Made by a program: the position numbers and the translations under genes
Shown here: in pieces, positions 8,157-16,527 of the stretch
Position numbering within the stretch: the first letter of the stretch is position 1
How the letters are laid out: each line of letters opens with the position of its first letter
Notes under the pieces: generated by a model
Seen by the model: only the letters and a program-made list of their open reading frames with translations
Database searches by the model: none
Told to the model about the DNA's origin: nothing
Assembly (NCBI GenBank): GCA_964580675.1
Contig: CAZOLI010000022.1
Coordinates: 1-51,099 of the forward strand
Reading direction: 5' to 3'
DNA length: 51,099 nucleotides
Source: CAZOLI01 sp964580675
GTDB lineage: Bacteria; Planctomycetota; MHYJ01; CAYXQY01

Positions 8157-9038
8157 TTACGTCAGGATTTTGTTTTTCTGCAGAAGACGAACAACGGTCG
8201 ATACAAGCGGCATATCGGAGAGCAACCGTGCATATCCTTCGCCGTACTGCAAACAGAGGGATTTTGTGTTCTCGAGGTGTTTTTCAAGAGCGTTCTGGTA
8301 CTGCTGCAGGGACTCGCCGTCGATGTCGATGGTCATTTCCTCCCCGGTTTCCACGTCAACGAGTTTGGTTGTGCCGGTTGTTTCGGGATGCAGTTCCTGC
8401 GGTGTAAGCACGTGCAGGCCGAACAGTTCAATATAGATACTTCCCAGTTTCCGGAGAAATGTTTGAAGGGCTTCACGGTCGTAAAAATCACTGATCAAGA
8501 TACCGGCCGTGTTTTTTCTGCTTCCGCCGAAGGGAAAGTCCGAAATGGAATCCAGCGGTTTTACAGCTTCACATTCCAACCCGTCCAGCCGTTCCAGCAC
8601 GTCAAAGATCCGGTTTTTGCCGCGCAACTTCCGGACAAGCGGTACCGGTTTGTTGCCGAGCGTATATATGGAACAGGTGTCGAACTGGGCGAGCGCGATG
8701 TACGCCAGAGAAGCACAGAGCCGGAGGGCAAACCGGAACCGGTTTGGATTCCCGTAATTCATGGAGCGACTGAGGTCCAGAAGGAGAAGCACGTGGAGAT
8801 CCTCCTCGGCGGCAAACTCCTTTACGAAGAGTTCCCCGTGGCGTGCGTATACGTTCCAGTCCAGGTAACGAAGATCGTCTCCGGGCGTGTAAGCGCGGTG
8901 TTCCGCAAACTCTACGGTCCCCCCTTTCTTCAGGCTAAAGTGTTCTGCCTTCCGCTCTCCCGCCAGGAGACGGCGCACCATAATGTTCAGGTATTCCAGT
9001 TTTTTGAGAAAGTCGCTGGAGAGAAGCAAAGGAAACAA
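8157..9038 (-). CDS. DUF58 domain protein
   Basis: A 293-residue soluble protein of the DUF58 family. The core signature FAEHRAYTPGDDLRYLDWN starts at residue 44 and continues to VYAR at 66. The following VWA-like stretch has an intact MIDAS (Asp88-x-Ser90-x-Ser92, DLSRSM). I use the TTG at 9038: the conserved SSDFLKKLEYLN segment lies upstream of the first ATG (8981), an in-frame stop lies a few codons further up, and no ATG or GTG intervenes. DUF58 proteins are found next to MoxR ATPases and BatA-like proteins and are thought to help assemble or chaperone envelope complexes. The BatA-like gene follows after 128 bases. Confidence 0.88.
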   Translation of the reverse strand: MFPLLLSSDFLKKLEYLNIMVRRLLAGERKAEHFSLKKGGTVEFAEHRAYTPGDDLRYLDWNVYARHGELFVKEFAAEEDLHVLLLLDLSRSMNYGNPNRFRFALRLCASLAYIALAQFDTCSIYTLGNKPVPLVRKLRGKNRIFDVLERLDGLECEAVKPLDSISDFPFGGSRKNTAGILISDFYDREALQTFLRKLGSIYIELFGLHVLTPQELHPETTGTTKLVDVETGEEMTIDIDGESLQQYQNALEKHLENTKSLCLQYGEGYARLLSDMPLVSTVVRLLQKNKILT

Positions 9039-9098
9039 TCCGGGGTAGAAGTCTGAAAGGAACGTCCGTCCGGGGAATCACCTGCATTCCCGAAACAA

Positions 9099-9467
9099 TT
9101 AAGAGCCGGCTTCTTCGGTCTGATGAAAAACCGTACTTGCTTCTTCCGCCGAATCCACGATCGGAAAGATCTGGGTTAATCCCAGCAAATCAAACACCTC
9201 CCGCACATTTTCCGAGGGGGAGACCAGGACAATGTTGCCCCCGTTGTCCTGAGCAGTGCCGATGGCGCCAATGAACACCCCCGCTCCGGCACTGGAGATA
9301 TACTCAAGCTCATTCAGGTTCACAACAAGCTGATACGCATCGTTTTCAAACAGTTCCTCAATCTTTGCCTCCAGCTGTTCAAACGTATGCGCATCCAGGA
9401 AACCGGCCAGCTCCAGCAGGATGACCTCGTCATCCAGATGCCGAGTTTCGATTTGTAAGTCAGCCAT
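9099..9467 (-). CDS. STAS-domain anti-sigma factor antagonist
   Basis: A 122-residue single STAS domain (SpoIIAA/RsbV-like). The phosphorylatable serine lies in the LEYISSAGAGVF motif (Ser58 or Ser59). In known partner-switching systems the unphosphorylated form binds and inhibits the RsbW-type kinase, and a PP2C phosphatase resets it. All three components are encoded consecutively here: phosphatase, kinase, antagonist. The start is two bases past the RsbW-like stop codon, so expression should be coupled. The final target, a sigma factor or another protein, is not encoded in the window. Confidence 0.93.
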   Translation of the reverse strand: MADLQIETRHLDDEVILLELAGFLDAHTFEQLEAKIEELFENDAYQLVVNLNELEYISSAGAGVFIGAIGTAQDNGGNIVLVSPSENVREVFDLLGLTQIFPIVDSAEEASTVFHQTEEAGS

Positions 9468-9469
9468 AT

Positions 9470-9898
9470 TTATGCTCCTTTTATGTATTTTACAAGCAGT
9501 ATTTCGTTCTTTTCCCCTTCCTTGAAGCGGTACTGAACTTCATCCATGACCTGTCTCATCAGAAAGATCCCCAGACCTTCTTTTCGTCCCTCCTTCACAT
9601 GCTCAAAAACGTCCGGGTCCTCTATGGAATTCGGATCAAACCGTTTTCCGGAATCCTGAATCGTTATTCTCAGTTCCTTATCGTTGGCCTTGATCGTGAT
9701 GTCGATCCAGCCCTCCCTCCGGTTCTCGTAGGCGTGTTCCATTATATTCGTAATTGCCTCGTCGACTGCAAGGATGACTTTGTTTTCCTCCTTTCGCGAT
9801 AGACCGGTCTTCACAATGGAGTTGGACAGCATTTCACGGACCTGACTGAGGAACTGCGTGTCGTTTTTTATCCGGAGGTGGTTTTCAAGCTCTTCCAT
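9470..9898 (-). CDS. RsbW/SpoIIAB-like ATP-binding anti-sigma factor kinase
   Basis: A 142-residue GHKL-type ATPase. The N box reads VDEAITNIMEHAYE, the G1 region IQDSGKRFDP, and the G2 region GLGIFLMRQVMDEV. These match serine kinases that phosphorylate STAS antagonists and sequester a partner such as a sigma factor. It lies between the SpoIIE-like phosphatase (70 bases upstream) and the STAS gene (2 bases downstream), so the cognate substrate is almost certainly the adjacent antagonist. Confidence 0.9.
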   Translation of the reverse strand: MEELENHLRIKNDTQFLSQVREMLSNSIVKTGLSRKEENKVILAVDEAITNIMEHAYENRREGWIDITIKANDKELRITIQDSGKRFDPNSIEDPDVFEHVKEGRKEGLGIFLMRQVMDEVQYRFKEGEKNEILLVKYIKGA

Positions 9899-9968
9899 CG
9901 TCTTCGTTTTTGTGGCAGATCGACTTATTGATAAGAGAACCGAAATCCGGTACCGATCCGGGAAAACA

Positions 9969-11843
9969 TTACTCCGCTTCCGGCCCCGAATAACGAGCTG
10001 TCAGGATGGTGATGTCGTCGTGCTGGGGCGCATCCCCCTGGTGGTTATCGATCTGTTGTACAACGATGTTCGTGAATTGATTTGATTCTCGATCAGCAAG
10101 TCTACCGCATAGCTCGTAGAATCGCTGATCACCGAATTCTTCCTCTTCCGGGCTCATCGCTTCCACAACCCCGTCCGTGTACAGCGTAAACCGGTCGCCC
10201 GGTTTCATTTTAAGAATTCGTTCCTCAATGGACCGGTCAAACACGGGGCCTTCGTCAAACCCGAGTGCTATGCCGTTCGGATTCACGGTTTTCACCTGTT
10301 GTTCCTCCTCTCGCCACAGAACGAGGGGATTGTGACCGGCCGAACTTACAAGTAACTGCTGTGATTTCTTGTTTAATATAACATACATACATGTAACAAA
10401 CATCCCCCGCCTGATGTCTTTTGCCAGCATCCGGTTAACCCGCTTTAACGTGTCCTCCGTGTTTTTGTGTCTTGAGGCCTCCATCCGGAGCATGGCACGG
10501 GTCATGGTCATAACCATGGAACCCGGTATTCCCTTCCCGGACACATCCGCCACAATCATACCGATGCGGTCCTCGTCAATTTCGATGAAGTCATAATAGT
10601 CCCCACCCACTTCTTTGCTTGGTTTGTAATAGGCGTCCATGTCCCAGTCTTCGATCTGCGGTTTCCACTGGGGAAGCAACTTGCCCTGAACCTCCATCGC
10701 GATGTTCAATTCGTGTTCCAGGGCCTTGGCTTCGAGTTCTCGTTCCTGGGCCTCTTTTAGACTCCGGGTCATCCGGTCGAAGGTTCGGGCAATGACGCCA
10801 ATTTCGTCGTCCGTCTGGGATTTTGTCCGGTGTTCCAGATCTCCCGTACTGACGGTCTGTATGTCCTCGAGCAACTGCTGAATCGGGCTGATGATGGTGC
10901 CCGAGAATATCCATCCCGCCACGCCACCGATCAAAATCGAGAGCAGAGCAAGACCAAAAAGCGTCATCTGCATGCGGCCGGCAGCGGCCTCCACTTTCCC
11001 GGCATCCAGATAAACACGGATGCGCATCTGTTTACTGGGGTCATCGGGCTCGGTAATCTTCGAAAAAACCCGGACGGGAACGGAATCTTCCGCTTCCTTC
11101 AAACGAGCTCTGCTTATGGTGATGTCATGTTGCTTGTCTTCCCTGATTTCCTCCGGGGCCTTGGTCATTGTCACGCCCCCGGAGGGCACCGTGAATATGG
11201 CTTCGAAGGTTTCCGATTCCGATTTCCAGCTCTCGATGGAGATGGCTCGAATGGCAAATTTGCCCTGGAGTGGAGCAAGAAACGGCTGGTGGCTTGCCTT
11301 TTTCTGGTCCATGAGCCTGTCCACATACTTCTTAATTCCTTCCTTTAGCTTTGACCGAAGCTTTTTGCGGTCCTTTCGGTCTGGCACGCTGGAGACCAGT
11401 CTGCCCAATTCTCCGCCGGAACCAACGTCCCGGGTGATTTCATTGGTAACCGCCCCGAACTTGTCCTCTTCCAGGTAATCGACATCCAGCAGTGAAAGCA
11501 CGGTAATAAGCTGCTTGCCCGATCGATATATTTCCTGCTCCAGTGCGTTTTTGGTCGCATACGTGCTGTAAAAAAACATGAAAAGCGCGGAGAACAGCTG
11601 GGCCCCGAGAACAAGGAAAATCAATTTTCCCCGGAGCCCGAGCCCCCCCGGTTTAAGATCCTTCCCCGCACGAGTTGTTGACCGGGCCGATGTGGCCGAG
11701 GTGTCTTCCTCGTCCTGGTTTAAACGCTGTCGTTTTTTGCGGACTTCATCCCCGGAACTGGTGACGTGAAAGGGAGAATCCGGGTCCTCCTCATTCTGTT
11801 CGTCCCCTTCATCATCCGTGGGTGGAGATGGTGGTGTGCTCAT
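9969..11843 (-). CDS. Membrane HAMP-SpoIIE (PP2C-type) serine phosphatase
   Basis: A 624-residue sensor phosphatase. An acidic and basic cytoplasmic N-tail (1-72) is followed by a transmembrane helix (73-93), an extracytoplasmic sensor region of ~200 residues, a second helix (295-316), a HAMP domain (317-370) and a SpoIIE/RsbU phosphatase domain (about 395-620). Metal-binding aspartates are visible: Asp415 in GGDYYDF, Asp433 in VADVSGKG, Asp557 in LYTDGVVEA, and Asp609/610 in HDDITIL. It should dephosphorylate the STAS protein two genes downstream in response to an envelope signal. The gene follows the diguanylate cyclase by 13 bases. Confidence 0.92.
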   Translation of the reverse strand: MSTPPSPPTDDEGDEQNEEDPDSPFHVTSSGDEVRKKRQRLNQDEEDTSATSARSTTRAGKDLKPGGLGLRGKLIFLVLGAQLFSALFMFFYSTYATKNALEQEIYRSGKQLITVLSLLDVDYLEEDKFGAVTNEITRDVGSGGELGRLVSSVPDRKDRKKLRSKLKEGIKKYVDRLMDQKKASHQPFLAPLQGKFAIRAISIESWKSESETFEAIFTVPSGGVTMTKAPEEIREDKQHDITISRARLKEAEDSVPVRVFSKITEPDDPSKQMRIRVYLDAGKVEAAAGRMQMTLFGLALLSILIGGVAGWIFSGTIISPIQQLLEDIQTVSTGDLEHRTKSQTDDEIGVIARTFDRMTRSLKEAQERELEAKALEHELNIAMEVQGKLLPQWKPQIEDWDMDAYYKPSKEVGGDYYDFIEIDEDRIGMIVADVSGKGIPGSMVMTMTRAMLRMEASRHKNTEDTLKRVNRMLAKDIRRGMFVTCMYVILNKKSQQLLVSSAGHNPLVLWREEEQQVKTVNPNGIALGFDEGPVFDRSIEERILKMKPGDRFTLYTDGVVEAMSPEEEEFGDQRFYELCGRLADRESNQFTNIVVQQIDNHQGDAPQHDDITILTARYSGPEAE

Positions 11844-11856
11844 ATGACCGGATCAG

Positions 11857-13098
11857 TTAATCGGTTGCCTGACTCATCAACTCCGAGTCGGCGTGAATGG
11901 CCTGATTTCGGCCCTGTTCCTTTGCCATATACAGGGCTTCGTCCGCTTTTGTGACAAGCTCCTGAGGTTCTGTGCCGTTCCGGGGGTAGGTGCTTATGCC
12001 GCCGCTCACGGTTACGGAAAGTTCTTCGCCACTCTCGGCCTTTATGGTTGTTTCCTCGATGACGTTCAGAAGCCGGCGAGCAATCATTCGACCCCGATCC
12101 GGATCCGTCTCCGGGGTAATCAATCCGAACTCCTCACCGCCGTACCGGGCCACCACATCAGTTTTCCGGAGGTTCTCCTGCATCCTGTCCGAAATGGTTT
12201 TCAGAATCCGGTCTCCAGTCTGATGGCCGTAGGTATCGTTAAATTCCTTGAAGTGATCAACGTCGAGAATCATCACACAGAATTGGTTTTTATGAGGTTC
12301 CTCTTCGTTTTCCGGGGATCGTTCCATACGCGTTATTTCCGAGGAGAGTTCCAGGTCAAAATGGCCTCTGCTGTAAAGACCGGTCAGACTGTCCGTAATG
12401 CTTTTCTGGTGTAGTTCCGCATTGTGGAGGGATATCGCAATCATACTCCCGAGGAGGGTAAGAAATTGCTTCTCGCTGTCCGAATAGGAATTATCCAGCA
12501 TTTTTGGTCCCAGCATCAGAACACCCTGAATCTCCTCTCCGAGACGGGGCGTTTCTTTAATCAGGGGAAGGACAAGCTCCACGTCCAGATCCTTCATCAC
12601 CTCCAGTTCGGGGGAGGGACCCGTTTCCTCAATTAAGTCGTCCAGGTGGACGGGCTCCTTTCCTTTTTTCAGAAACTGCACAATTGGATCCCCTCGTTCC
12701 ATTTCCAGAACGTAGCCCTCCTCTTCGTCCTCTCCCAGCAGTTTCATTTTTCCGCCGTGTAGAAACTCGGGATGAATCAGGTACACCACTTTCACCCCGA
12801 AATGGCCGCGAAGGGTGTTCTGAATGTAATTGATAAAATTCTTGAGACCGTTGGAGTCCAGACTTCGAGCGTTAATCTGACTGGCCATCTCCATCACCGT
12901 CTTGAAGTCGAACTCCTGTTTCCGGAGCCGGTGTTCAAGCTCGTGTATGGCCGATTCCTTCTCCTCAAGCCACGCTTTCAGATCCTCCGAATCGAGCTGT
13001 TCAATACGGTTTTCGGCCAGTGCCCCCCGAATTTCTTCGCCCGATGCCCTTTTGCTGCCCCCGTTCCCTTCCCGGTTGCCGGAATTCTCTGACGCCAT
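11857..13098 (-). CDS. Soluble GAF-GGDEF diguanylate cyclase
   Basis: Makes cyclic di-GMP from two GTP. From the ATG at 13098 the product has 413 residues. It has a charged N-tail with a short coiled coil (about 35-65), a GAF-like sensory domain (about 75-225) and a GGDEF domain. The active site is GGEEF (320-324). The RxxD product-inhibition site is intact (RKTD, 311-314). GGAGGA sits six bases before 13098 and touches 13104 directly, so I favour the second ATG. It sits between pgpA and the SpoIIE phosphatase in one operon, tying c-di-GMP to the partner-switching module. Confidence 0.92.
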   Translation of the reverse strand: MASENSGNREGNGGSKRASGEEIRGALAENRIEQLDSEDLKAWLEEKESAIHELEHRLRKQEFDFKTVMEMASQINARSLDSNGLKNFINYIQNTLRGHFGVKVVYLIHPEFLHGGKMKLLGEDEEEGYVLEMERGDPIVQFLKKGKEPVHLDDLIEETGPSPELEVMKDLDVELVLPLIKETPRLGEEIQGVLMLGPKMLDNSYSDSEKQFLTLLGSMIAISLHNAELHQKSITDSLTGLYSRGHFDLELSSEITRMERSPENEEEPHKNQFCVMILDVDHFKEFNDTYGHQTGDRILKTISDRMQENLRKTDVVARYGGEEFGLITPETDPDRGRMIARRLLNVIEETTIKAESGEELSVTVSGGISTYPRNGTEPQELVTKADEALYMAKEQGRNQAIHADSELMSQATD

Positions 13099-13111
13099 TA
13101 TCATTCCTCCG

Positions 13112-13606
13112 TTACAAACCGGTTGTAAGATAAAAGAACACCCTGGTTATACAGGCGGCAATCACGGCCGCCGCAACGTCGTCAATTGCGACGTCGGACC
13201 ACGAATTTTCGGATTCAAGCAGATGAACAGGGACCGGTTTTAGCATATCAAATATCCGAAAAGAGACAAAGCCAGCGAGGAGCCAGAGCGGATCCCTGAG
13301 ATCAAACAGCAAACAGGAAACCAGAAACACACCGGAGAATTCATCCAGAACAACTTCCCCCGGATCCGACTCCCCCCACCGCTCCTGAATATGGGAATCC
13401 CCCAGTCGACAGACAACGGTCGATACCAGAAACAGCGCAAAAAGAAGTGCCGCCGAATACAGATACAACGAAGGTCTGAACCAGGGAAGAAACCAGATTG
13501 GGAGAACAATCAACAACGCCAGCGTTGATCCCGCTGTTCCGGGAGCAACGGGAACCGTACCGGAGCCGAAACCGGTGAGAACAAACGTCAGGAATTTTCG
13601 TTTCAT
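13112..13606 (-). CDS. pgpA: Phosphatidylglycerophosphatase A
   Basis: Removes phosphate from phosphatidylglycerophosphate to give phosphatidylglycerol at the inner membrane. The 164-residue protein has the expected hydrophobic helices and the family's acidic motif (DPGEVVLDEFSGVF). The C-terminal VAIDDVAAAVIAACITR helix with its aspartate pair is also typical. The start overlaps the pgsA stop in ATGA. Because PgsA makes the substrate, the two consecutive enzymes of phosphatidylglycerol synthesis are adjacent and coupled. Confidence 0.9.
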   Translation of the reverse strand: MKRKFLTFVLTGFGSGTVPVAPGTAGSTLALLIVLPIWFLPWFRPSLYLYSAALLFALFLVSTVVCRLGDSHIQERWGESDPGEVVLDEFSGVFLVSCLLFDLRDPLWLLAGFVSFRIFDMLKPVPVHLLESENSWSDVAIDDVAAAVIAACITRVFFYLTTGL

Positions 13607-14223
13607 CCGGTGGTTGTCCGGTGCTTCTGGAGGAGTCTAACAGTGTGATACAGGTAAACCAGACCGGAGAGAATGGTGCTAATCACCATCAGCCAGACGA
13701 GAGCGGTCGTGACGATGTAGATCTGCCGGGCTCCCGGCGCGTACAATCCATAAATAAGCAGCCCCATTACGGTAATGGATTGAATGACCATTTTCATTTT
13801 TCCCCAGGCGAGAGCGGGGTATTCAAACCCTCTCTTTTCCATGCCGCCACGAATGCCCTGAACAGCAAACTCCCGAGCAACCACCACAACAACCATCCAC
13901 TCCCGGAGTACCTCGTTTACCGGCTCTGAGGGAAGACCGAGCAGCATAATAAGGGACCCACAAATAAGAATTTTGTCGGCAAGGGGATCGGCATACCGGC
14001 CCAATGACGTTTCGTTCTGGGCGGCCCGGGCCATCAACCCGTCCAGCACATCGGTACCGAGGGCAATCAGGTATACCGCCAGTGCCACTGTGCCCAACCT
14101 CACAAGTTCCGGTTGATTGTGCAATTCATCATTTGGTGCAACCCCGTTCAGGTAGGCGAGAAGACCAAACAGCAGAAGTGCAAGAACCACTCGAAGTCCC
14201 GTCAGTCCATTTGCTGTGTTCAT
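13603..14223 (-). CDS. pgsA: CDP-diacylglycerol--glycerol-3-phosphate 3-phosphatidyltransferase
   Basis: Makes phosphatidylglycerophosphate from CDP-diacylglycerol and glycerol-3-phosphate. The 206-residue membrane protein carries the complete CDP-alcohol phosphotransferase signature DG-x2-AR-x8-G-x3-D-x3-D (Asp61, Gly62, Ala65, Arg66, Gly75, Asp79, Asp83). Several hydrophobic helices surround it, and the N-terminal NGLTGLRVV resembles the usual NxLTxxR start. It is the first gene of the minus-strand operon that continues through pgpA, the cyclase, the phosphatase/kinase/antagonist set, DUF58 and BatA. No clear promoter was found upstream. Confidence 0.93.
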   Translation of the reverse strand: MNTANGLTGLRVVLALLLFGLLAYLNGVAPNDELHNQPELVRLGTVALAVYLIALGTDVLDGLMARAAQNETSLGRYADPLADKILICGSLIMLLGLPSEPVNEVLREWMVVVVVAREFAVQGIRGGMEKRGFEYPALAWGKMKMVIQSITVMGLLIYGLYAPGARQIYIVTTALVWLMVISTILSGLVYLYHTVRLLQKHRTTTG

Positions 14224-14565
14224 AACGATTTCCGGCGAGGATCGAAGGGGTTAAATTTGTCGGGAACTCCCCCGGGCGAACGGACGGAAAATCATGGATT
14301 CCGGAGGGACACAATGGTGCCGGATCTGAAAACAGTCATTGAGTCTGGCTCAATTCTAACGGCTCCTCCAGGTGACAATCAATCCGACATTTACGATTTG
14401 CGCCGTAATCATGAACATATGCAATTTCGGGAGAATTGATGGATCGAGGAGATCTGGTTCCTCCCGAACACATCTGGTTGAAACTCTCCTGTTCCGAATT
14501 TAGAATGATTCTGACAGAAAAAGAGGTTACATCCGTACCATCATAACTTGATAAGGGGATTTCAG
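14224..14565. other. Intergenic region between divergent pgsA and PA2779-like genes
   Basis: 342 bases without a convincing gene. It holds a good plus-strand promoter (14478-14506, listed separately). I could not identify a matching minus-strand promoter for pgsA, although one is expected. Confidence 0.5.
14478..14506 (+). promoter_or_regulatory. Sigma-70-like promoter for the PA2779/PA2778-like pair
   Basis: TTGAAA at 14478-14483 (5 of 6 to TTGACA), 17-base spacer, TAGAAT at 14501-14506 (5 of 6 to TATAAT). Transcription would start near 14513, leaving a ~50-base leader before the ATG at 14566. Confidence 0.75.
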
Positions 14566-14958
14566 ATGAAGAAATACGTAAAAACCTTCCTCGTGACCCT
14601 GGCGATGTTCAATCTTATGGTTCCAATGGGCATGGTTCATGCCATTGCCGGAGGCGTATCAACCGCCAAAGTCTCCTCAACAGAGGAGAACCACCCGGCC
14701 AAGGACATCGAACAAACCGACAGCGATCAAGAAGACATCGCCCAGGAAAATGACGTTCCCCTTTCAAAGCAACTGGACGACGGTGCCTTCGCGAAAAGCG
14801 AAACCGATCTTTCAAAGGCCGAAAAAGATCAGATAAAACTCCAGCCCGGGCTCGAACAGGCTGCCGGCAACCATCCAATCTGGATTACCGCCGGCGTCCT
14901 TATTCTCCTGTTTATCTGGATGGAATCGGTTTACCTGAACGAGAGCCCTGAGGATTAA
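14566..14958 (+). CDS. Small PA2779-like membrane protein
   Basis: A 130-residue protein with an N-terminal signal or anchor segment (MKKYVKTFLVTLAMFNLMVP), an acidic, probably disordered middle and a C-terminal transmembrane helix (about 104-122) followed by an acidic tail. Size, topology and position directly before a C39-peptidase/TPR gene resemble the PA2779 family that accompanies PA2778-type cysteine peptidases. Sequence similarity is too weak to be sure by eye. AAGGGG lies eight bases before the ATG at 14566; the TTG at 14548 is less likely. Function unknown; it could be a substrate or partner of the peptidase. Confidence 0.7.
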   Translation: MKKYVKTFLVTLAMFNLMVPMGMVHAIAGGVSTAKVSSTEENHPAKDIEQTDSDQEDIAQENDVPLSKQLDDGAFAKSETDLSKAEKDQIKLQPGLEQAAGNHPIWITAGVLILLFIWMESVYLNESPED

Positions 14959-16456
14959 ACGAACCACCAGGCACACTCCCGGAACGATTTTTCTTCTGCT
15001 GTTCATCTTCCCCGTCATCCTCATTGGATTATCCTCGTGTAGTCCGTACGGAACCGGTATAACCCGACTAAAAGAGTACAGAAAGAAGAAGCAGGGGGAG
15101 GTGGTCATGCTGAAGGAGCTTCCCCCATACCAGAAGGCGAATCTCCCCCATAGCTGCGGGCCCGACGCGGCCTCGTACGTTCTCCGGTTCTGGAACCAAA
15201 AAGGGGATCCCGACCGTATCGCCCAGGTTTTAATGGACCCCGATCGACCGGAGCGAGCGACAAATTCCATCGACCTGCTTCGGTACATGCGTCGCCGCGG
15301 CTTACGAGCTCGCCTGATGAACGGCACCTGGAATCTGATCACTTCGGCCATCGATTACGACTACGTGCCCATTGCCATGGTGAACCTCACCCGATTCCCG
15401 GAGGGGTTTTTTCGGTCCGCCGAAGGGGCTCTGCAGGATCGACACCACTTTTATCCGATTGTCGGATACAGCAAAACTCCTCACCGCTCCGTACTGGTCC
15501 GGCACGAAAACGAAATTCGAGTCATCCGCTGGTCGCTGTTTCAGCGCATGTGGATCCCCACCGATCGGTATTTTCTTCTTAACTGGTCGGAGGGACACCG
15601 TCCCAGCCCGGATCCCGCCCCCCGAACGGAAAAATTATTCAACAAAGCGACCGAGTTCGAGCAAAAGCAAAAATACACGAACGCGTTAAAGATATATCGG
15701 AGAATAACAAACGAGAACCCCTTCTTCCCGGACGCCTTTGCGGGAATGGGAAACGTGCACATGAAACAAAAGAATTTCGACCGGGCAGACGATTACTTTC
15801 GAAAGGCCCTGGCCAGGGAACCAAGCATGTACCGCATTCAAAACAACCTGGCCTGGGTTCTTGTGAAACAGAATCGAAGGCTAAAGGAAGCCGTGAGGCG
15901 GGCCCGATTTGCCATACAATCCACCGTGGATCGACTCCGGCTTATGGACGGCATCACCTCGTCCGATCGAGTTCGAGTAAACCGAAACAAACGGACGTAT
16001 CCCCGGGATGTTCTGACAGAACTTCTGCCCCAGGCTTATCACACCCGGGCACTCGCCCACATGAAACGAGATCAGCAACTGAAGGCCCTGTCGGACCTCC
16101 AGCACGCCCTCGAATACACGAAAGAAAACGCCCGGTTCGGAACGAAATTAATGGGACGGAAAGGACAGGTTCTGACGTCCCTTGGTCGCCATACGGAAGC
16201 TCTATTCTCGTTAAAAAAGGCCCTGGATCGCATCGACGACGAAAAGGGGAACCTCCGGGCCCGCGTTCTTCTCTGGACGTCCGGGGTTCACCTGAAAAAA
16301 GCCAATCGCGGCGAGGCCCTCTCCACGTTACGGGATGCGCTGTCGGCGGCCCGGGACGATCAACTAAAAAGCCGGATCCGGAATCGCCTCAACGAAGTGA
16401 AGAACAGCGATTCCTCCCGGCGAGAAACACCGAAACCAGAACGGAAGAAAGAATAA
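14954..16456 (+). CDS. Lipoprotein C39-family cysteine peptidase with TPR repeats (PA2778-like)
   Basis: The domain order is a lipoprotein signal ending in LSSC (Cys29), a C39-type papain-fold peptidase and about 300 residues of TPR repeats. The nucleophile is Cys68 (HSCGPDA) and the likely catalytic His is His165 (HHFYPIVGY). The first ATG or GTG is at 15101, inside the mature protein, yet the frame upstream encodes a clean signal peptide (KRTTRH, a hydrophobic stretch, LSSC). It is open back to a TGA at 14936. The only candidate starts are ATT at 14954 (GAGAG eight bases upstream, overlapping the previous stop) or CTG at 14948. I use 14954, giving 500 residues. The family seems to act in the envelope; its substrate is unknown. 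Confidence 0.8.
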   Translation: MKRTTRHTPGTIFLLLFIFPVILIGLSSCSPYGTGITRLKEYRKKKQGEVVMLKELPPYQKANLPHSCGPDAASYVLRFWNQKGDPDRIAQVLMDPDRPERATNSIDLLRYMRRRGLRARLMNGTWNLITSAIDYDYVPIAMVNLTRFPEGFFRSAEGALQDRHHFYPIVGYSKTPHRSVLVRHENEIRVIRWSLFQRMWIPTDRYFLLNWSEGHRPSPDPAPRTEKLFNKATEFEQKQKYTNALKIYRRITNENPFFPDAFAGMGNVHMKQKNFDRADDYFRKALAREPSMYRIQNNLAWVLVKQNRRLKEAVRRARFAIQSTVDRLRLMDGITSSDRVRVNRNKRTYPRDVLTELLPQAYHTRALAHMKRDQQLKALSDLQHALEYTKENARFGTKLMGRKGQVLTSLGRHTEALFSLKKALDRIDDEKGNLRARVLLWTSGVHLKKANRGEALSTLRDALSAARDDQLKSRIRNRLNEVKNSDSSRRETPKPERKKE

Positions 16457-16527
16457 ACCGGCCCATCCCCCCTGAACAAATCGATATCGACGGCGAGCGA
16501 TTGCCGAAGGTTTCACGCCCCCCTTCT

